From Phlegmacium glaucopus (Eukaryota > Basidiomycota > Agaricomycetes > Agaricales > Cortinariaceae): a stretch of DNA of 64,000 nucleotides. Position 1 is the stretch's first letter; the number at the start of each line of letters is the position of its first letter. Position numbers and translations under genes: made by a program. Of the stretch, positions 55,901-64,000 are shown one piece after another. Location of the stretch: the NCBI GenBank assembly GCA_015039465.1, contig MU130539.1, positions 178,121 to 242,120 of the forward strand. Direction: 5' to 3'. The notes beneath the pieces were generated by a model. It was not told the origin of the DNA and did no database searches. It saw nothing but the letters and a program-made list of their open reading frames with translations.

Positions 55901-58606
55901 CTGAGGAAGGAATGAGCATATAGTAGCTAGGAGTTGTGAATCAGCGTGTGGTTTACCAAGAGGAGATCGACATACCGCTCAGCAAATTCTTCATATGTCC
56001 AGCGAGTCGGATATCCAGCACAGCTTATGCGAATGGTTTCCAGTACGCCACACGCTCTCAATTGACCAAGAACTTGCTGTGGCTGGAACTCCCATGGCTT
56101 TTTAAGTTCATTAGGTTTGATACAACGGATGTAGTGCACATTTGTTGTACTAAGCGTCTCCATCAACGTGATCAGGGAAGCCTTGAAAATGGAACCTTGG
56201 GTTGGTTTCTTGTTCACAGTTCCCGGCCGCTTAGCAAGGGAACTAGTATTACTCTGAGCGACAAAAGACTGGCGGCCGGGATCGGGAATTACAGATGATC
56301 GTCGAGAACCGCCACTCCCCGAATCAGAGAATGCTGGAGAACTAGGTTGAGGGCCATCGACATGCTTAGTAGAATTAAGTGCAGCGTCGAGGACCTCTTT
56401 CAGGAAAGGATTTTTTGTAGCCGCAAGCAGGGACATGTGTTCGTCTGGTACTGTGTCTCGATTTTTTTCCAAGAACCCTTCAACCTCGTAGGTTACATCC
56501 AAAGCATAATGTGCTATGGTAAAAGCCGAGTTGCCAAATCGTGGCTTTTTGTAAACTGCTTTGTATTCAGGCTTTCCAAGAATTTGAGTGTTCAGTTTTT
56601 GTAAGAATGAGGTATCATTCCCTGCTGGTAGGCGAGATTCTTCATCCAGAAGCGCAAGGACTCCAAGCTTCCCTTCAATGACATCTATGCAAGGTTGATT
56701 ATCCGAAAAATCTATGAATTTCCACTTGATTTCTTCTTTCACATATTCTTCTTGTTCGAGTTTGAAAACGTGAGAGTTGAACTGAAAGTGATGGATATTA
56801 AAAGGGATCGATCCAGCTAGATTGAAATAGATACCTCTTGCTGTAGCTTCTCGTTTGCATAATTGATACTGAATTGTTCGAAAGAATTCTACACATTATA
56901 ATCAGCCAATCCTCAGAGAAAGCGAACACGAATGCAGACCTTCTGGAAATGCTCGAAACCATATATATCAAGTACCCCAATGAACATTTCCGCTCGTTCG
57001 GCTGCATCACCATTCTCTCCAGCAAGGCTTTCATTCACAATTGCGACTAACCATTCAAACATACATGCATAGACAAACTTGGCCACGCTATCTTTGACAA
57101 CATTTGCCTGCGCAGCATTAAGCGATGTGACTATCTTCTCAGATCGAGTCTGAATTTGTTTCTTGATTGTCCATTTCTTGAATTCGGCAAGGTTAACGCC
57201 TAGGAATCGGGTTGCCAGAAGAAGCGCCGGATCATTATCGTCAATTGAGGCATCGGTTCGCAGTTGGGTAATTTTTACGTTGCCGAGGTGAAGAAGTGAA
57301 GCCAGGAGACGGAAAACAGCCCATTGCTTTTCAACGCTGATGCCGACAGTAGACAGAGCTTGCTGTGTTGCGCGAAATTCTTCAGCATCGTCTACGCCAT
57401 TGATAGGCGTGGACGAAGGGCCTCCTTGTTTCAAGAAATGAAATTTGGTGATATCTGAGTCCAAACCGAGGTCCTTGCGCTCTTTTGACGGCGCTCCTGC
57501 ACAAAGTTGATAAAAGATGTGGTAATTTCGTTCAGTGAGCGGTTGGAAGACAATCCTTGAACGCTCCAGCAGATATGTGCGAATGCGGGCCCCCACAATC
57601 TCTTGTCTACCGTCAAATAGAATCTAGGAAATTTTTGAGAAAGAAACCCGATGAAGGAGATAAGATACTCACCTGGATATATTTTCCGAAGCGAGATGAA
57701 TTATCGTTTCGAGTAGTTTTTGCATTTCCAAAGGCCTCGAGGATGGGATTCGTTGCCAGGATCTGACGTTCAATTTCGCTTGAATCGTCCAAAGAGAATT
57801 TGGTCTTTGACTTGGCATTCGAATCGGGCGGATTGACGGAGGCAAGGTAACGCATGATAAACTTGGCCTGGAAATGGGAAGGTAAGCACATTATGCCGGC
57901 GATAGAGCAGAAAGAAATTGACCGATTCCGTTTTACCTGCACCGCTGGGCCGGTGTGAGTGACTTTAAAACGAGATTTGGTGAAGGGGTACCTCTCGCCT
58001 GACACAATAATGGTCTGTCCCATGCCTTCTTTTTGCATCGCTGTATAGGCATCTTCGGCGATTGCGAATAAGTGTGGTTCAAGCTCTCCTCGTTTTCTGC
58101 CGCTGTAAGCCTGGATGATTTCAGGGCCATATAATGTGACACGTTGGAAAGGATTGACGGCAATCAATACAATGCCGCTGTAAGTATAGATGCTATGCTG
58201 TGCATATCGATTCCGGATGGTGTGGAGCACTGTTTTAAGCGTTAGCAAAGGAGTGTAGAATGGCGCGTGAGATACATGCCTGACGGTTCATTTAGATGGG
58301 AAAGGGTTGCAAGGTCATCGGCGGTTTCCAGAAGAGGAGGATTACGAAGTGGTGGTAGACCTTCCTTTCCCTCCTTGATTTCCTTTCCTGTTGTATTAAT
58401 GGTAATCTCCTGAAACAGTTCCAAGAGATGAGAATTAAAGAGTGGAGAAGAGAAAGGAGATGCACCTTCCCGCGTTCGTCAATAAATAGGAGCTTGATGA
58501 TATCGTCAGTACCCTTGGTGGCTGAAAGGACCTCGGCGGATATCCAAGCATGGTCTTTATCCTCGAACCATACTCTAGTTCCCTTGCTATATATGTTCTC
58601 TGCCAT
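52976..58606 (-). CDS. Class V myosin heavy chain (Myo2/MyoE type)
   Basis: This actin-based motor carries secretory vesicles and organelles along actin cables to the hyphal tip. It starts at 58606 (MAENIYSKGTRVWFEDKDHA), then motor domain blocks ILIAVNPFQRVTLYGPEIIQ, P-loop GESGAGKTESAKFIMRYLAS (built from three exons), FGKYIQ, DIYGFEHFQ, NVHYIRCIKPNELKKPWEFQ and GVLETIRISCAGYPTRWTYE. Six IQ motifs follow (for example TVVQKNVRRRLAMKKY, IKVQTWWRGILAQRF), then a coiled coil (about 55200-54750). The globular DIL tail includes NVMQTIQTHVM, SWKRGQQVQYNITRIEEWCK and ATPADIEIIYDVCWMLSPMQ. The end reads VGPYELPLPREVSGLETYVP and HLRRLAALVS, TAG 52976. About 1,600 residues, complete. Confidence 0.95.
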
Positions 58607-58866
58607 GCTAGTGAGCAACGAGCGATAACTAGTCCTGTCTTTGACACTAAGCACTTGCGGGTCACTAAATCGCTATAAAAGTGGAAGAGGAACAGAGTGG
58701 TGTCACGTGAGCACACATCAACAGCCTCAAATAATGAATCTCTAGGTTACTGACCGTAAATCAGTCACCAATTTACCATTTATTTAATACTGTCAACCCA
58801 TCCTCATTTATAACCGGCGTCCTCGAACCCTCAGCATAGAAAGCTTTCTTTGTTGGAGGCACCGAT
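58607..58866. promoter_or_regulatory. Divergent promoter region with CACGTG, myosin V / formin
   Basis: 260 bp separate the two starts. An E-box palindrome lies at 58704-58709 and a TTTATAACC stretch near 58809 on the formin side. Shared control of two actin-cable genes is an inference. Confidence 0.5.
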
Positions 58867-61800
58867 ATGGACAGTTTATTTGGTCGCAAGAAGTCCCGAC
58901 CTCGGCAATCCTCGGTCTCTCTTCAGGATCTCAATGAACGATCGGTTCCCTATGATAAACTCTCAGCCCCTTCCCGCTCGCCAATAGCTGTGGGTACTAT
59001 CAACCAAGGATTAAAAGGAATATCTGCTCCAAGCACAAACCCGGCGCTCACAACTTCTGGGACTGAGCTAAACAGGTTTACTATGCAGCGAAGCAAGCTG
59101 GAAAGGGACACTCTATACGAACGGCATTTGCGGCAAGACTCCCCCAGCGAATCTATTTCAACGGGGGACTCCTTGACACTATACTCTGATCCTAATGAAG
59201 CCTCATCAAGTAGAGTTCTTTCGCCGCATTCACAGTCGACGCAATTACACCGGAGTGAAGCATCAACTTCGTCCTCGCGAAGCGAAAATATGCCAGACTT
59301 TGGCCAGTACTCCGTGTCACCGCTATATAACAGCTTCGCAACTGTACGGCCCATGTCAGCAGTATCATCACGATCCGACATAAACCGAAACTCGAAATAT
59401 ACCCCCTCACTTGCTTCGCCCGATGGAGGTCCACACCATTCACATCTATCACAATTCTACCATCGGAATCACCTTAGCGAAAGTTTTCAATTTCCTCGAC
59501 CCGAAACGGATGAAGAAATTGAACTTCTCTTCGAGAACGTTAAGCGCACCCGTGATCTGGCTGTACTTCCGAATCTTTCAGTGGATCAAAAATGGCACAT
59601 GGTCTACAACGACATGCAGATCCGATGGAGAGAAGAGAAACAGCGGGAAGAACAATCGCGAAAACAGAATGAAGCAGGGCAACCTGGAGCCATAATGACA
59701 GAATCTCCCGAGTGGTACATCAAGAGATTCCTTGACAAGACTATTACAGCAAAGCAGGCAGGAGGCTTACTCGTGTCCCTTCGCAGCAGAGAGGTTAGGT
59801 ACGAGTCGTCTTTAGCGGGTTTTGCGCCTTTTGTTTATGAATTATAGCTGGTTTCAGCACTTTATCTCAATTCAAGGAACGTCGGTTCTAGCTCAAACCC
59901 TCCAACATATTAGCCGTAAAGGATCGTCAAGGTAGTTGACCCCTTCCTTTTTAGCCTTCACGTCTGAGCTATATACGTTGTTCTACCCTCAAAGACAGGA
60001 AACTGATATTAACCTGGAGTATGAAATTGTGAAATGCCTCAGGACAATCCTCAATAATAAGGTGCCTTACAATTTTTTGCAATTTTACTAGGTCTTTAAG
60101 CGGCACACTTTCTTCTATGTTTAGGATGCAGCGAATGAGGCTTTGACTCACCCGTCCATTGTCACCCAAATAACTTCGTCGCTCACGTCGCCTCACCTTC
60201 CCACTCGTAAATCGCTCCTCGATCTTCTCTGTTTTTTGACATACTGGAACGACGGGGAGGCTCATGGTCTTGTCTTAGCAGCTCTTGAGGCCCTAAGTAC
60301 TTCACACAATGAAGGCGGGGGTTGCTACGATTCCTGGTTCAAATCTTTGGAGCATAGCCTTTCAGGGAGGGGAATGATGGGTAGTCTGGTAGGGGCTAGC
60401 GAAGAAATCAAGCGAACAGGCGGCATTGATAGTTCCTTAAATGAATATGCGGTTTGTTCTTTTGCCTGAATTCTCGCATAGCTGCTAACTTTATGCCTTC
60501 TGATGTCTGCCTAGTTCACTAATCTGCTTCTTATCAATGGTATTCTCTCCATAATGGATGATTTTGACCTCAGATTCCACCATCGCTCACAAATGGAATC
60601 GGCGGGTTTACAAAAAATCATCGAGCTATGCATGCATTTTGGGGTACCCAGTATCGACATACAGATCAAAAGGATTCAATCGCTGTTCGCGGAGGACGAG
60701 GAAATACTACGTCAACGTTTGGATCAGGGTATTCTTCAAGACCTAACCAACCCTCAAGATGTCTTCAATGCCATCTATGCGAAAACGGATGGTACGAGAG
60801 CCCGCAATTATTTCTTGTCGATGATGCAACACTTGCTCTTGATTCGAGAAGACGGTCAATCATTGGTTCATTACTACCGACTTCTGGATTCAATTGTTAC
60901 CGATGTCGTCCTGGATAATAAACTTGGTGGCGCGGAACAACGTATGGGGCGCTCAGTAGACAGAATTATAGCTCAGTTCAACGATGCAGATCGGTACCAG
61001 GCAATGGAAGATGAAGCTAACAAAGCTCGAGCATTGGCTGTACAGTTAAAATTGGAAAAGGAGGCATTAGAAGACGAAATATCACAAGGGCACGATGGGT
61101 TGGTGGGAAACCTCAAGGTTCACATAGCAAGTTTGGAGGAGAAACTATCCGTGTCCAGGGAGACTACTTCCAGGCTACATAGTCAAATAGCAGACCAAAG
61201 GACTTCCTACGAGCAGAAGATTGCCCAGCTTGAGGCACAAATCATGGAGTTGTTTAGGATGTTGAAGGAAGTAGGAAAAGATGTTGAGACAATCTTGGAT
61301 GGAGGAGGAATGGATCGCAAATCCCTTGTTCAAACCTTGGAGCGCAAATTTCAACGACATAGAACAATCAGTATACTCGAAGGAAAGGAGTTTCCCAACG
61401 GGCGGCAACAACAAAAGGATGTCGATGCGGTTAATGCCTTGGATGACGATGATGAAGATACTGAGGCGACGCCTAGAAAATTCAGCCTTAGAAAATCCAA
61501 GATTACAGGTAGTGTTGGCAAAAGAGGCCATAAAGGCCATTCAGACAGCAAAATTGTAATCGTAGATGACAGTGGACGGGTTTCACAGTTTATGGATGCA
61601 GATGAAGCGGATGCTCTAGAACAAGTACAGCAGCAACTTGCTGCTGGTGCGAAGCTCGTAAGTCCTAACGTTTAGGTTTCAGGGGAAGCTGTGTTTTATT
61701 AAATACTTTAGACAGTACTCTCCTCATATTGGCTCAATTTCTGGTTCTAGGAGCATTCGTGGTTCCCCACGCCGCACGGAACGAGCTCAATTCAACGATA

Positions 61801-64000
61801 CGTTTAAACCTGGCTACCTGCTGGCGCCTAAACCTGATGATACTATATCCAACGATTCAGCTGACTTGAGCCGTTCATCATCTCCTGGGAATGATCTTGA
61901 AAACGAATATCATCGGTCGACCCGCGGCGTCCTTGTTGATCGCAGTATGTCTACATCTCTTAGTTCTCGTGTTCCAGTATCTGGGTCCCTAGCCGAACAG
62001 CTCAATAAACAGATCTTGTTGAGAAGGAAATCTTTATCAAATCGCGACGGTAGTACCCTCGAAACCTCATCACTGCCTGTGACATTTGAAGACACCTCGA
62101 GAGCCCTACCTCCGCCTCCACCTCCGCCTCCACCTCCACCTCCACCGCCACCGCCACCGCCACCACCCCATACAAAGGGGACAATCTTTCGACNNNNNNN
62201 NNNNNNNNNNNNNNNNNNNNNNNNNNNNNNNNNNNNNNNNNNNNNNNNNNNNNNNNNNNNNNNNNNNNNNNNNNNNNNNNNNNNNNNNNNNNNACCGCCG
62301 CCACCCCTCCCAGGTTCCAGAGGTATGCTATTATCAATACCAAGTCCTCCGCCGCCACCACTTCCACCACCTTCAAATTCAACTCTCAGCTCTGTTGACG
62401 GCTCGGCCCGTACAGCTATGCTAGGCTTACATCTGAGTGCTTTCATTGGGGCTCGCAAAGAGATGCCCATAACTCCTGGTACCAAGATGAAGCAACTACA
62501 GTGGGACAAACTTCCACAGCAACAAGTCAGCAAAACTTTATGGCAAGACGACGAGTCACAAAAAGAGCAAGAGATGCTGCAAAAGTTACAAGTAGATGGT
62601 GTTTGGATGGAAATGGAAGAAAACTTCAAGGCGAAGCAACTTGTTATCAAGCTTATGGGCAAGCTTTCGTGGAACTTCATCTAGCCCTGTCCTAGCTAAT
62701 CCATGCAATTAGATCGTCGGAAATGCGCGGAGTTGAGGAGCGTCCTAGACATGGAAACAAAGAAAAAAGTTGGTGAGTATGAATTCTTTCAGATACCGTA
62801 CGAGAGGCTCAAGTTTAACGGGCAGAAATACTCATCCAGCTGGTCAAAAGACTGGAACCTGAAGAAATCGCTCACAAGCTCCAACAATTTGATCCAGGAA
62901 TGTGTACACAGGCATTCCTCAGCGAATTGAAGCGCGTTCTTCCGTCTCCAGAAGAAGTCAGTTTTTTTTTCCTTGGTGTAAATATTCTATTTTACGCCGA
63001 GAACCATAGGTTGGCAAGCTGAATGTATACCGGAATGCAGAACCCTCAGAGCTTGCAGAACTCCATCCCTCTGATCGATTAATGGTTCAACTTATCAAGA
63101 TAGACAGGCTTGGCCCTCGCATTGAAGGCATGCTATATAAACTTTCTTTCGATGATAGTTGGGCTTTATTAGATGAGGTTATTTTTCTAGTTCCCTATTC
63201 CCGACCGTTTACTGAGATTTATTTCTTCAGGGGGCCAGAAAACTTTCCGAAGCTGGACGCAGCCTTCTCGGCGCTAAGCGTTTCAAGCAACTGCTTTCAG
63301 TGCGTTGATTCCCTTTCCTAAAATATGTCACCGACCAGTCTCACGTCTTCCAATCAGCTTATACTACTCATTGGCAATTATATGAACGGTACCGGTATTA
63401 AAGGCGGTGCTTTTGGCTTTCGCGTAAGCAGTATCAATAAGGTAAGCCTATTTAGAGGTAAGTTCTTCTTGAGGCTCAAAAGTTGTTCAGTTGGTAGACA
63501 CCAAGTCCGTTAACAACACCACACTTCTCAACTTTCTGGAACGCACAGTGGCTAAGCATTTCCCGGAGATGGAGGAATTTATGGAAGAGTTGGAGAAGCC
63601 AGCTGAGGCATACCGAGGTCTGTCTCAGAAAGTTTGTGGTCATCTGTAATACTTATAGTGTCCAAAGTGAATCTTCAAGATATCCGGAAAGATCTTTCAG
63701 ACTTGCAACATGGTCTTGTTCGCATCCGACAAGAGTTGGTTGAACATTTCACCGATCTTGACGACAAGGACCGTTACGGCAAACAAATGTGGGCCTTTTA
63801 CAACAAGGCTAACGTTCAGCTAGAAGATTTGGTTGATGATGTGAGACACGCTGACACAACTTTAGTCGATGCCATCAAATACTATGGGGAAGAGGATAAG
63901 AACATGTCATCCTCGGAATTTTATGGCATATTCAAGACCTTTGTCACATCATATAAGGTTCGCTCGATTCAGTGGCTTTATTGGCATTAATTCTGAGCGA
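58867..64000 (+). CDS. Formin (Bni1/SepA/Cdc12 family), C-terminus beyond window
   Basis: This Rho-regulated protein nucleates and elongates actin cables at hyphal tips and septa. It starts at 58867 (MDSLFGRKKSRPRQSSVSLQ). The Rho-binding/FH3 half has FPRPETDEEIELLFENVKRT, SPEWYIKRFLDKTITAKQAG and FGVPSIDIQIKRIQSLF. A coiled coil follows (about 61000-61300), then EDDSGR-type linker and the proline-rich FH1 at 62105-62360, broken by 100 N. FH2 begins FIGARKEMPITPGTKMKQLQ and shows KFKRFSPEEIAQRIQQF-like helices near 62840-62900, FLSELKRVLPSPEE, and the hallmark LLIGNYMNGTGIKGGAFGFR. The last visible frame VRHADTTLVDAIKYYGEEDK and SEFYGIFKTFVTSYK reaches an intron donor near 63956. The remaining FH2 end and any DAD lie to the right. 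Confidence 0.95.
62105..62360. repeat. CCN trinucleotide (polyproline) repeat of FH1 flanking an assembly gap
   Basis: About 20 consecutive proline codons, mostly CCT/CCA/CCG, lead to the gap, and further proline runs (IPSPPPPPLPPPSN) follow it. Low complexity is the probable cause of the break in assembly. Confidence 0.85.
62194..62293. other. Assembly gap of exactly 100 N
   Basis: One hundred unknown bases lie inside the formin FH1. A round 100 usually marks a gap of unknown size, so the real number of FH1 prolines is not known. The frame happens to stay open through the Ns. Confidence 0.97.

Noticed and set aside
61910..62680. Minus-strand frame with a long Gly run
   Set aside because: It is antisense to the formin polyproline FH1, and the Ns keep it artificially open.
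1..64000. CRISPR arrays, phage genes, insertion sequences or other prokaryotic systems
   Set aside because: Introns, gene families and layout are fungal; no direct-repeat array, transposase or integrase was recognised.

Overview
The window is nuclear DNA of a filamentous fungus, most likely an Agaricomycotina basidiomycete. Nearly every gene is cut by short GT-AG introns of about 50-65 nt. Genes are packed a few tens to a few hundred bases apart on both strands. Two nuclear-coded complex I subunits are present, which rules out Saccharomyces-type yeasts. The Jsn1/Puf2-type PUF protein, SepA/Bni1-type formin and Met30-type F-box protein also point to fungi. There is no sign of bacterial, viral or transposon sequence. 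Gene limits were read by hand: starts, stops and junctions that gave continuous family-like protein are reliable, the others are approximate.

Positions 1-17050 hold, in order, the 5' part of an M1 aminopeptidase (runs off the left edge), a long divergent gene that may encode a SYCP2/Red1-type meiotic axis protein, a bestrophin-type anion channel, the complex I 24 kDa subunit, TEL2/TELO2, a linker histone H1, a degenerate membrane-anchored acyl-CoA-synthetase-like protein and a second, inverted linker histone H1. Positions 17200-36350 hold a Gds1-like winged-helix/KilA-N-like protein, a Jsn1-type RRM+PUF protein, a small potentially N-myristoylated protein, a Ser-rich orphan, tRNase Z, an MFS exporter, GSK-3 kinase and a Met30-like F-box/WD40 protein.

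Positions 36500-52000 hold tRNA-Leu(UAA), a protein with three Jupiter/HN1-like RRVRxxPGG motifs, COQ7, the NDUFB4-like complex I subunit, an RBM5/10-like splicing factor, a possible tiny membrane protein, a C2orf76/UPF0538 homologue, a Ydj1-type DnaJ with a CaaX box, a NIT2-like amidase, COG4, the ESCRT-III subunit Vps2 and a Cuz1/ZFAND1-like AN1 zinc-finger protein. Positions 52976-64000 hold a complete class V myosin heavy chain and, divergent from it, a Bni1/SepA formin. The formin has an assembly gap of exactly 100 N in its polyproline FH1 region and runs off the right edge.

Most of this is housekeeping. The layout is dominated by head-to-head pairs with intergenic spaces of only 80-310 bp, and several of these gaps contain a CACGTG E-box. 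Functionally related neighbours include myosin V with formin (actin-cable transport), the two H1 genes, and complex I/CoQ genes (NDUFV2, COQ7, NDUFB4). The least explained items are the possible meiotic axis protein, the acyl-CoA-synthetase-like pseudoenzyme between the H1 genes, the RRVRxxPGG repeat protein and the small spliced membrane ORF near 43 kb.
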